From the NCBI GenBank assembly GCA_021401465.1, contig JADDMT010000021.1, forward strand, positions 1 to 64,000: a stretch of DNA of 64,000 nt, read 5' to 3'. The position numbers and the translations under genes were made by a program. This DNA is from Teratosphaeria epicoccoides (taxonomy: Eukaryota; Ascomycota; Dothideomycetes; Mycosphaerellales; Teratosphaeriaceae). Shown here in pieces: positions 10,944 through 20,758 of this stretch; position 1 is the stretch's first letter, and each line of letters begins with the position of its first letter. The notes below the pieces were generated by a model. That model had not been told where the DNA came from and searched no databases. It was given only the letters and a program-made list of their open reading frames with translations.

Positions 10944-12768
10944 ATGCCTTCTTCCCCTTTGCAGATGCCATCGCCGTACTCTCCGATCAAGCGCGAGCGA
11001 GAAGATAGCACACCGACGGAGCAGAAGTACCACGAGCCAACAGAAAAGATGCTCAAGATCGACTCATTGCTGAATCCTTCGGTTTCCGGACACACCAAGG
11101 CCTACCACACGACCGCCAGTCCGCCTCTCACACCAGCGTTCTACCAGACCGCGTCCTCTGTTTCGACCCCTCCACCGCGAACTCCCATGACCCCGTCGCC
11201 AAGACGACAGAAGCTGGTCAAAGACAACGCTATCTTCGTTCGTGGAGTTCCAAAAGAGCCCGTCAAGTACCTTCCGTTCGAGTGCACTGAGGACTCGGTC
11301 TGCCTGTCGGAGCGTGAGAAAGACGAGCTATCAGTACAACACGAGCGCTTCGCCATCTTTCCGAGCGGCCGTGGTGATCAAGGCTTCATTAGCGACTACC
11401 AACGTCACATACCGTACGCAAGCGAAAAGAAGACCTTCTATGGAAAGACCAATCGAGACGCGTTTGAAGGTTCGTTGACTGCTGTGGTGCACCCATGTCC
11501 ATGTCAGGAGCTGACCTTATCTCCCAGTGTTTCAATACACGTTCCGCGTCCCCGATGATCCAGACAACCGTGAGTACGTCGTGATGTGGGACTATCAGGT
11601 CGGTCTTGTCCGCATTACTCCTTTCTTCAAGGCATTGAAGTACTCCAAGGTAAGCATCGAACGACTCAAAATTCCAAGTTATCCAACTGACCGGGGCACG
11701 CAGACCGCACCAGCCAAAGCCTTGAGTTGCAATGCCGGTCTCAAAGATCTTTCGCACTCCATCACCGGCGGTGCGCTTGCTGCTCAGGGCTACTGGATGC
11801 CGTACTCATGCGCCCGTGCTGTCTGCCTGACCTTCTGTTACCCCATTCGCTGGGCCTTAACCCCAATTTTCGGCCCAAGCTTCATCAAGGAGTGCCTTCG
11901 CCTTGAAAATGGCAACTTCGGTCGCTTCAAGATACCAGCCGAGGTCATTTACAACGCTCGTCTCGAGGCTGATGGCATGCGTTCCGAAGACGTCAGCAGA
12001 GACGGGACACCAATGAACAGCTACGACTACCCATCTGGCGTCCAACACCAGGTTCCACGAAGCGTACCTCCTCCTTCTGCTTCACTGAAGCAACACCACC
12101 ATCCAGCTCTCAGAACTGGCTTCAAGCTTGGGTCACCGTTCGAATCAGCATCTGAGTCTGACGCTGCCTATGATGCGGATGCGTACGACTCTCCACAATT
12201 GTCACCCAAAACCTCCCATACAGCATACAGCAGCCCGGGGTGGACAAGTATCAACCACCACCAGCCCACGCCTCCGCTGCCGAGCCACAATGCGCTCAGC
12301 CCGAAACAAAACCTCCTGCCGCTCTCCTCATCAGCACTGCCGACCACTTCATGGCGTGCACTTGAGCCCGCAGCCTCCAAGGCCGGTCAGCACACCCATG
12401 TTTTGCCAAGAAGTGTCGACAATGACCGCCCTTCAGGAAACAAGCGGCGCGTCTCGGCCAAACACAGCGATGGCAACAGCAACTACTCTGCCGACATCTC
12501 TCACAACGAGTCCAGCGAGAGCGACGACGATGCTCCGGTCTCACCAGCCGCCAAAAAGCGTGTCCGCCGCGACCATAATGGTGCTCTTGCTACTGGCAGG
12601 GATGCTGCGCATGAGACACTGGAACATGGAATCAGTCAGAGCACCAAGCACCGTGCGGCCGACTATCGCGCTGCACAGTGGCTGCTGAGCCTGAGTGCCA
12701 GGGACGCGGAGTTGGCCAGGGTACCAATGAAGATCGCGGGCGGAAAAGGACAGGATGGTGAGGTGTAG
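10944..12768 (+). CDS. APSES/KilA-N-type DNA-binding transcriptional regulator (Xbp1-like)
   Basis: Probable nuclear transcription factor. The model has three exons, 10944-11469, 11528-11649 and 11704-12768, giving 570 residues, with short GT-AG introns of 58 and 54 nt. The N-terminus is Pro/Ser/Thr-rich with an SPIKRERED segment. The DNA-binding region spans roughly residues 110-300: KDNAIFVRGVPKEPV, then YVVMWDYQVGLVRITPFFKA at the end of exon 2, then GYWMPYSCARAVC and ALTPIFGPSF in exon 3. These blocks resemble APSES-type domains of the Xbp1-like class. The C-terminus is disordered, with an acidic Ser patch and a basic KKRVRRD motif. The ATG at 10965 is an alternative start. The target genes cannot be read from sequence. 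Confidence 0.8.
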
Positions 12769-13159
12769 CGGCGGGAAGATTTTCAGCTCCAGTGAGATGA
12801 AGGCACAATCAGTGCACTTCTATCCTTTCGTGACCCGCAGGTAAAGCTGTGATGTGAGTAGTGTGTTCCAATCATGACGCTTGGCGTGATCTAGTGATTC
12901 TTCACAGATTTTTGCCAAACGAGAATGCCATCTCTGGTCAGCGTAATAGCTTTTGTAAGCACGTTCGCTCTCTCAGGACCGCGTCATTTGATCCATCGAT
13001 CGCCTACTGTCGAGCCACAAGGTCAGCGGGCGTATAGCCTTGCGTGTATGGATAGAAAGGACCGCTACGTGACGTTACATGAGTGTCGATTGCCCCGGTC
13101 AACGGGAAGAATGGATCTGATTGCCTTCAGCCACAGATTGTAGGCTAGAACGAACCACA
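12769..13159. other. Convergent intergenic stretch
   Basis: About 390 bases between two genes that converge. It should hold both terminators. No gene or structured element is seen. Confidence 0.6.
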
Positions 13160-14168
13160 CTATTGCAGATATTCGCCCTTGGTCTCCCTGTGGACCACGT
13201 CGAAGAGAGGCTTGGCACTGAACCAACCTGCTTGGGGCGAGCCAACCGTCCGGTACGTGTAAGCGGCTTCTTCATCGCCAATCTTGATCGGCTTCTCGCC
13301 GCGAGAGCCTGCAGCAGCTTCGGCCATGAGTTGCGAATGGCAGCACTTTTCCAAAGACACGAACCAGAAGACGGCCTACGATTCAGTCAGTATCACAGTC
13401 CTTTCCAGATTCCGTGCAAGAGAACTACCTCTTCAATGGTCTTTCCAACAGTCAACAGACCGTGATTCTGCAACAAAGCGGCCTTCTTGTTGCCCAAAGT
13501 TTTTGCAATGTCCTTGCCCTCTTTTTCGGCCAGCACCACGCCGTTGAAGCTGTCGTAGACGACGTGATCGTTGTGAAAAGCGCACGCGTCTTGGGTCAGG
13601 CTGTCAATAGGCCGACCGAGGGTGCACCATGTTCGGCCGTGTATCGAATGGCTATGTGCTGCGCAGAGCACATCAGGTCTTGCTGCGTGGATTGCTGCAT
13701 GGATCATATATGCAGCGGTGTTGAGCAACCGGCACTCGCCGCCGTCGATGACTTGACCGCTATGATTGACGAGAATGAGATCGGACTTGCTGATTAGCGA
13801 AAATGCAATGCCGAAAGGATTGACCCAGAAGCAGTCCGGCTGCACAGGGTCACGAAGTGTGATGTGACCAGCAACACCTTTGCAACGTTAGGTATGATGC
13901 TGGCAGCCAGGCATCGGCACAGGCAACATGACACACCTTCGTCAAAGCCATACTTTCCAAAGATACGGAACGCTGCTGCAAGCCGGCCCTTCAAATACTC
14001 GCGTTGCTCGTACTTGTCCTCGAACGTCGGTGGGCGTGGGAACTCAATCATTTTACCCTGTGCAATACCCTTCTTGACACCGGGCTCCAGTGGTGCCTCG
14101 CCGCCATTCACCTTTTCTTCGTGGCCTGTGGATGAGACGCCAGTAGGCTCTTCTGCGTGTGGTGCCAT
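13160..14168 (-). CDS. Class II aldolase/adducin family protein
   Basis: Predicted cytosolic zinc-dependent class II aldolase/adducin-head protein of the fucA/araD fold; the substrate is unknown. The three exons are 14168-13937, 13877-13429 and 13375-13160, giving 298 residues. The joints read DEG/VAGHITLRDP and TIEE/AVFWFVSLE. Metal-binding histidines are visible in AAHSHSIHG and LLQNHGLLTVG, and the family motif GHITLRDP contains a further histidine. After the fold the protein ends with the motif WFSAKPLFD. Start MAPHAEEP was chosen because the 12 upstream codons add nothing conserved. The fungal branch of this family is largely uncharacterised, so no pathway is claimed. Confidence 0.9.
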
Positions 14169-15264
14169 ATTTGGATCGTTGTCTTTCCGGGACACGCAAA
14201 TCAATTGACTCTCTCACTAGAATCCGTGCACGTAATGCGAGAAGTTTGGAGGTCAAGGGGTCGTGGCAAAGAGACTGCCCGGTCATCATGAAGACCAAAG
14301 GCTATCTCACCAGGGCTTACCCCACACGGCCAGTTCAATGCACTGTGCTGTCAATGTCCCTCGGTCTTTCTACTCCGCTGACCAACCACACTGCAGGCCG
14401 TACAAGCTCGTGGCCATGATCTGCCGAAGGTCCCTTGGTCATTGTTCACGGGTCATGCCTACTACAGGTAGCTAGACATAATCGACCAAGCTCGCATTTC
14501 TTCTGCTATATTTCTGGCTTGCCGTTTCCTCGAAGCCGATATCAGAGAGTCGGAATCGGGTCCTAGTCTTATGGCTCGGCCTCAACGACTGCTGACTGCA
14601 TGATTGCAGTGGTGAACTGGGAGTCTGGTGGTTGTGCTAGCGAGTCGACACTGAGGAGTAGCTGGAACCGCGAGGCTGATATCTGAGTACAGTCTCTGCA
14701 TGATAGTCTGAAGCCTTGTTATCGGCACCGCCCAATCCTTCGAGGCTTGGTCTTCACGGGTTTCGGCCAGTGCAATACTGTCTGACCAGAGAAAGATCAT
14801 CGACCCAGCCTCGGCCGAAGATTCATTTGCGTATGGTGGACGAAGACTCTTCCTGCGTACATGTATCCTCTGGCACGGGGGGACCCGCTGCTGCCAAACT
14901 GTTGCGGACACTGTTGAACACAGACCATCTGCGTTACGTCTGTGTAAGGTACCTTACTGACAATCGCCTTGATTGAATGACTAAGACGGCCAATGCGGAA
15001 AAGCCCTACTAGTAGTAAGATTCTCTATCCGCGCTCTTTAGCGTGCAGCTTGGAGCTGTCAGCCGCATGTGGAAACTGAAGGGCGCATGTACTGCCTGTC
15101 GATGTGATATCGGCGGAATGTGAGTCGACGTAGTCTATCACGATGAGAGATCAGGCCCTTTCATACCGTCTCACTCCCTTCTTGGCCACTTTCACGTCCT
15201 TCTCACACTTGTACCGCACCCTCACGTCCTTCCACAACCTGCCCCCGCGGGCTGCACAGAAGAG
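14169..15264. other. Intergenic region
   Basis: About 1.1 kb between divergent genes. A 109-codon minus-strand frame (14582-14911) starts with ATG and has plausible composition, but no domain or splice context was recognised. The right end (about 15060-15260) is the expected upstream region of the homeobox gene. Confidence 0.45.
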
Positions 15265-17765
15265 ATGCCTGTCATCACAGAGGAGGATGAGCTTCAGGCT
15301 CTGTCAGACCTGGAATTCTCGAGGCTGCTGGACCTGCCTTGCGTGTCCGACCCTGATCTGGCCCCTGCCTCTCTGGCGCCTGTAGTGCCCGCTCAACTAG
15401 AAACATCGAAGCTTCATCCCTCCCCTATTGATGAACATGAGTAAGCTCAGTCTCGCCTCTCACGATCCCGCATGCAGAGACTGGCTGAATTCAGCCGCGT
15501 CTGCCACGGGTTCATGGGTACCTGGGATTTTGATTCAACCATCATTCAACGGAAATCCAGTGCTGACGAGCGTAAGTTCAATGTCTCCAGGTCATGTTGC
15601 AGTCTAACAGCGGCTGACATCGAGCAGCTGACTACTCTAAGCTGGAGAATTGGATCCCGCGCTTCATCAGACCAGAGAAGGCATGTGACTACTCCGCCTC
15701 CAGACGATTCAACTGCTATCTCGGCATAGGCAATTCTCAATGCACACCATGTCTTTCTTTATTCAGGGAATGCAGCTTACTTCACCCGCAGACACTGGAG
15801 AGCAACGGTGCCCCTGGCTTCCCTGACACATCGCGTCTAGTCGACGAGAACAATGCCATCGACCTCGGTCAGCCCCATGGTACCGAGCCTTTTCGCTTCA
15901 TGGAGCGAACAAGCGGAACAAGCACTCCTGTAAGATCGAACGGAGACGGACTAAGCAGCGCCAAGCGCAATGGGATCCAATTTTCCAGGCATGCTGTCAA
16001 GACGCTGCGAGACTGGCTTGACGATCGTAGCGATCATCCCTATTCTAATGAAGAGGAGAAGGTTGAATTAGAGAAGCGAACAGAGCTGAGGCCGAGCCAG
16101 GTCGCTAACTGGCTGGCCAATGCTCGACGACGAAAGAAGGTTACACAGAAGGGCAGGCCGAACTTTGCACGTCACCATCTCTGCGACCGACGACGCCCGC
16201 TATCGACATCGTGAATAGCTCAGACAAGCCTTGGGGCGAGCTGGATCCTTTCGAACGTTGGAAAAATTCGTAAGACAGCTATGCAGAAGCGCTTTGTAAC
16301 GGCACATTGACTGACGATTGCATTCTTTCCGTTCAGGCCTCCCGGACACGAACCTGCATCCATTAACGATATCGCACAGGCCTTTGCCAACAGCAACCTA
16401 CCTGAAGGTACAGTATCAAGATCAATGGTGAAGTGGTCGGCGGGAAAGATCCAGCGACGGATCCGGCTCCTCGAGCTTCAAAGCATCATCAACAAAATCC
16501 CTCGACACATCTGCAAAGTCTTCGTCGCTCTCGGCATCGAGCGCAGCGCTTTCGCAAGGCTCCTCCAACTCTCGCGGGTCCTTTGGGTCTTTCAGCTCGA
16601 GCCTGACGGGGAAGAGAGTCTGCAGACGACGACGTGCACGTAGACGGTGGCGCCAGAGAAAGCCAAGAAGCTGGCCATGACTGCAGCTCCGGTCGAAGGA
16701 CTAACCGATCTTGGTGAACATATGGACGATTTAGCAGCTGACCAGCGGCCGAGTATCTTGGGCACATCTTGCCAGGCAGCTTCAACCGCCTTTGACCACG
16801 CCACTCAAGCAAATGCCCAGGGTCTCACGATATTCACGGACCAGGAGAACAGCAAGTGCACATCTCATCAGATCACGGCAAACGAGGTGGCGCGTGCGGC
16901 TGTAAGCGCATGCGCCACAGGTCTCGCGGTTCTGGAAAGAAGCCAAGTCCCTAAGGAGTCCAGCGATCGCGATAGTCACGCGGAGGTGACTCAGCTCAAG
17001 CGGCCTCAAGAACGAGGGAGATTTTTCGGGAACGACGATGCGCCCTCGCGGGATTCTGCGTCCTTGGGAGCTGCAAAGTCGCGAGCGCAATGCTTGAACA
17101 ACTTGGGTCAATTGCATGGGCCGATGAGGTGCGATTGCAACGATGCTCCACCTACTCCCAGCCATCGGCAGCGAGTCCATCAGCCACGACACAAGCTGAG
17201 ACCGCCTATCGAACGTGCACAGCTCTTCGAGACAACCACGGGCGCATGGAAGGGAGCAGGAACTACGGCCGCTGTCACGTACACAGTAAACAGCATGTCG
17301 GCTGCTGACCGTCTGAATACTGTGGAAGAAACGCGGACAAATGATCTGCCCGAGCAAGACTTTACCACTAATGGGGCCATGATGGAGGTCCTGGGCCCAC
17401 CGCTTAGTGAAGGCCTGCCGTTCAGTCAAGACGTGGCTGCTTCTGCAGTGCCGGCGGCTTGTACCACAACGGCCGACCCCGACTAGAGCTTTCACCTTCC
17501 AACTGCTCCGGATGCTGGCGGTGAAGTGCTCGGGGAGCCCGACGAGCTGATCGCGACGACCTTTCCTGGTCAACGTCGCGCTATCACAGGCACTGCGGGT
17601 GACGAGCGGACATTGTCAGCGCTGGATGCATTGCTGACGACTCCTGCGGACAGTGTGGTGAATGATACTGCCATGGAGGATTTCGGCATTGATGATCTGA
17701 CATTTGATGGAGCGTTTGATATGGCCACTGATCGGGGCTTCGGGTTCAACGATGCTGTTTTATAG
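15265..17765 (+). pseudogene. Decayed KN-type homeobox transcription factor
   Basis: The locus resembles ascomycete homeobox regulators with an N-terminal Cys-rich block and a C2H2 region. Exon 1 (15265-15440) starts MPVITEEDELQ. The Cys-rich block (ACDYSASRRFNCYL then CTPCLSLFREC) is at about 15690-15790, and a TALE/KN homeodomain (WLDDRSDHPY, then NWLANARRRKK) at about 15980-16145. Downstream blocks appear in other frames. The LDPFERW segment near 16240 is in the -1 frame relative to the homeodomain, and a Ser-rich segment near 16435-16600 needs another shift. An in-frame TAG at 17484-17486 interrupts a long frame that then continues to 17765 with an acidic end. None of these changes is explained by a plausible intron. 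No zinc finger was recognised after 16650. Sequencing indels are an alternative for the frameshifts. Confidence 0.6.
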
Positions 17766-18376
17766 GGTGTGCCGTGAAGATCAAGCACGGCGACAGATTG
17801 CGGACCGTCGACAAGAAGGCTGACCATGAATGACAACAGTAAGAAACACGATCTAAAGTCAATCGCGGTGATCGGGGCGTGCAGGTGCGTGTCATGTCTG
17901 GGATTATGTACGTGCCATGACTCGCTGCGCGATTTCCAAATCTTCTGAGAGATTTCCTGCTCGATCGGGTACGGAGTGATCAATCCATCTGTGATAGCTT
18001 CAGCGACGAGGCCACCTTCTGTATCATCTGCACGCCACACATCTTCGAGACTCTCTATGTAGACACGGAGGGAACTGACCGGCTCCACCCTTGCACCGTG
18101 TTGCCGAATGTGACGCCTTGGCCGCCTCGTCAGACCCTTCTCCGCGACAAAAGCCGCCTCTCGAGTAGGTACAAGGGGTACATAGTAAGTAGTACTGGAA
18201 TCTTCATCGCCGTAATAACATGCAATAGTCGTCGACGACGGAGATTGGCCCACGCTGCATTCGGGGAGAAGAGCAAGGCAGGATGAGTGTGGCATGAGAT
18301 TGCTCTGGATGGCAGTGCCGCAGCAGATTCTACTGTCGTATCAATCGGGCGTTGGGAGAACAAGTATTCACACACG
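17766..18376. other. Intergenic region upstream of histidine-phosphatase gene
   Basis: About 600 bases. A minus-strand open frame (17570-18295) crosses it, but no domain was recognised and it overlaps the acidic tail of the upstream locus on the other strand. I treat the stretch as promoter/intergenic. Confidence 0.45.
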
Positions 18377-20758
18377 ATGGCGCAACAACCAGCGGTACTC
18401 ATCATTGCTCGACATGGTCCACGCCTCGACGCAGCGGACCAGCAGTGGCATCTCACCACGCCGACGCCTTACGATCCGCCCTTGACATATGGCGGCTGGA
18501 ACCAGAGTAAAGCGCTCGGCGTACGCATCGCGAGCCTCCTCCACGCACGTGAGGAAGAAGGCGCTCCCGCCGAGCCACCTGAGTCGCCTGATGGAGTTAC
18601 AGTCCAGGACTTTGCCCACCACAGGCTGGGCAGCCAGACCGGAAGAAAGCGGAAGCGGAAGCACAAGGTCGTGATACACAGCTCGCCCTTTCTGCGATGT
18701 CTACAAACAAGTGTGGCAATCGCGGCGGGTATGGCGCAGTACCAGTCGCCGTCGGAAAAGAGTCACCCGGGCACGAGCACGACTTCCCGGAGTAGGACTC
18801 CTATCAGCTTGCGCTCAGGGGCTGGGTCTCCACGACTTCGCGCAATGGACAGCCCGAGTCTAGCGCCAACGCCTTCACTACTGGAGCCGAGAGAGGATCT
18901 TGCGCATGTAATCGCTAGGAGAGCTTTACTCGAACGGAAGAGACATCGGAAAGCCAAGCTGAGGATTGATGCTTTCCTGGGCGAATGGTTGAACCCGCCA
19001 TACTTTGAGAAAATCACCCCGCCTCCGCCCAGTGCCATGATGGTAGCGACTGCCAAATCAGAGCTGATGCAGAATGAGACAGTCGACATTTTCACACCTT
19101 CTGTCGTCTCGACCAAGTCATCCCAAGGTAGTCTGTGGAGTGGTCATCAGAAGAATGGCAATGGCGAGGAAAGTGTCCTGGACGAGTGGAGTGGCGTCCG
19201 TGACGCTCTATCGCCAAAGTCGCGGAGTAGATCGAATAGCGCGTCGAGCTTTGGATCGAATGATGGTGGAGCTGGCAAACGGTTGCTTTTCAAGCCTGAG
19301 GCAGCAAGACATCTGACATCCACAATACCTAAACCAGAAACAACCGTGTATGTGCCACCGACTCCTCAATATGCCGTCTCTGGCTCCGAAAGCATACCTC
19401 GAGGCTACGTCTCTCATGCCAAAAACGCCTGCACTCATGTCGACTTCCAGTGGGACAGCAGTAGGCCTCCACAGAGTTGGCCGGACGGCGGCGAGTATGG
19501 CGAGGAGTGGTCTGCAATGCACAAGCGTTTCAGACGAGGTCTCAATCATCTCATACACTGGTACAGCCAACATGATGCAGATGACCGCGCTGAGGATTCG
19601 CTCAGTTTCGATCAAGCTGAACGTCATGAGGATGAGGAGCACGAGGAGTTGGTGCTGATCTTAGTGACTCATGGAGCTGGAAGCAATGCCTTGATTGGTG
19701 CCATCACAGGCCAACCAGTACTGCTTGACGTGGGAATGGCGAGCTTGACCATGGCAGTTCGGCGAGATGATGCACCACCTGTCACTACTTATGCAAGCTC
19801 CACGGTGCCAAGCGAACACAACACGCCACGTGCCTCTCCCAATCCCGAACAGATGACTGACTGGCCAGGACGAGGGCATGCGCGACGGGGCAGTCTTGAC
19901 CTTGGTCTTGCGTCGGTCTATGATATGAAGCTCGTTTCCTCTTCGGAACATCTGAGACCGGGCGCGGACCCGACAAAGATGCCCTCGATCCAGCGTCAGG
20001 CCAATATAACAAATACTGGCTTGTCTGTGCCATTTAGACCGCCTTTCACGGGTCCAGGTGCAGACAACAAGACACAGATTTCTGCCTCTCTTGGTTCAAT
20101 CAGGCGTCCATTGGGCACGAATGCTCCGGCTCTAGGCAGGCATCCTTCGGCTCCTGCGGTGCCGCAGACCCACAGCTTCGAGGAGCGCGATACGTCACCC
20201 ACGCCCACATTCTCTGGTGGCTTGTGGACTCCGCCCAGCGGCCGGACGCCCATCTTGGAAGCTCAAGACAATGCCCAGATCCAAGATCCAAGGAAATTCA
20301 GTCAGCTGGACGACGGCATCGGCCGCAGAAATCCTGGCAGTCCCCAAGTGCTTAATCCTTCGCCTCCTGAGTCCCGGTCATCGTCGTCGCCTGGAAAGGA
20401 CGGAGCTTCACCACCTGCCGATCTCGGAGCCGTGCAACCGGCGCCACTCGCAAAGGCTCAAGCACAAGCAGAAGCGGACGGCCATGTCCCAGCCAACATC
20501 ACTCGTGGTGGCGCGATGGCACTGGCACTGAATGGCACCTTTGACGGGGCTGCTGACGGCAGATCGCGACAGCCGGAGCATAGAGGTAGTATCTCTGATT
20601 GGAAGGCAGTGGGGCCCAAGCCACCTCAGGGCTTGAGTCGGGGTTTGAGTCAGAAGGGCTTGTGGGGCACCAGGCCGAGTGGTGGAAAAGTGAAGCGTGC
20701 TTTTCCACCTGAGCCGAAGAGGCGATGGACGGTCAATCAGGAGGATGGTGTGAAATGA
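18377..20758 (+). CDS. Histidine phosphatase (phosphoglycerate-mutase-like) family protein with long insertions
   Basis: Intronless, 793 residues. It belongs to the histidine phosphatase superfamily: IIARHGPRLD near residue 11 holds the catalytic RHG, HSSPFLRCLQTSVAIAAGM near 95-115 holds the second arginine region, and LILVTHGAGSNALIGAI near residue 430 holds the second catalytic histidine. Low-complexity Ser/Pro-rich sequence separates these blocks, and a disordered C-terminal half of about 350 residues ends in PKRRWTVNQ. The start was set at MAQQPAV because the RHG motif is normally within the first 20 residues; the open frame extends 30 codons upstream. Fungal members of this architecture have no established substrate, so only a phosphatase-fold protein is claimed. 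Confidence 0.88.
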   Translation: MAQQPAVLIIARHGPRLDAADQQWHLTTPTPYDPPLTYGGWNQSKALGVRIASLLHAREEEGAPAEPPESPDGVTVQDFAHHRLGSQTGRKRKRKHKVVIHSSPFLRCLQTSVAIAAGMAQYQSPSEKSHPGTSTTSRSRTPISLRSGAGSPRLRAMDSPSLAPTPSLLEPREDLAHVIARRALLERKRHRKAKLRIDAFLGEWLNPPYFEKITPPPPSAMMVATAKSELMQNETVDIFTPSVVSTKSSQGSLWSGHQKNGNGEESVLDEWSGVRDALSPKSRSRSNSASSFGSNDGGAGKRLLFKPEAARHLTSTIPKPETTVYVPPTPQYAVSGSESIPRGYVSHAKNACTHVDFQWDSSRPPQSWPDGGEYGEEWSAMHKRFRRGLNHLIHWYSQHDADDRAEDSLSFDQAERHEDEEHEELVLILVTHGAGSNALIGAITGQPVLLDVGMASLTMAVRRDDAPPVTTYASSTVPSEHNTPRASPNPEQMTDWPGRGHARRGSLDLGLASVYDMKLVSSSEHLRPGADPTKMPSIQRQANITNTGLSVPFRPPFTGPGADNKTQISASLGSIRRPLGTNAPALGRHPSAPAVPQTHSFEERDTSPTPTFSGGLWTPPSGRTPILEAQDNAQIQDPRKFSQLDDGIGRRNPGSPQVLNPSPPESRSSSSPGKDGASPPADLGAVQPAPLAKAQAQAEADGHVPANITRGGAMALALNGTFDGAADGRSRQPEHRGSISDWKAVGPKPPQGLSRGLSQKGLWGTRPSGGKVKRAFPPEPKRRWTVNQEDGVK

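Noticed and set aside
10495..10971. 158-codon minus-strand frame upstream of the APSES-type gene
   Set aside because: Overlaps the start of the regulator on the opposite strand and has no recognisable content.
17570..18295. 241-codon minus-strand open frame
   Set aside because: No recognisable domain, overlaps the acidic tail of the homeobox locus on the other strand, and lacks a convincing start context; kept only as a remark.
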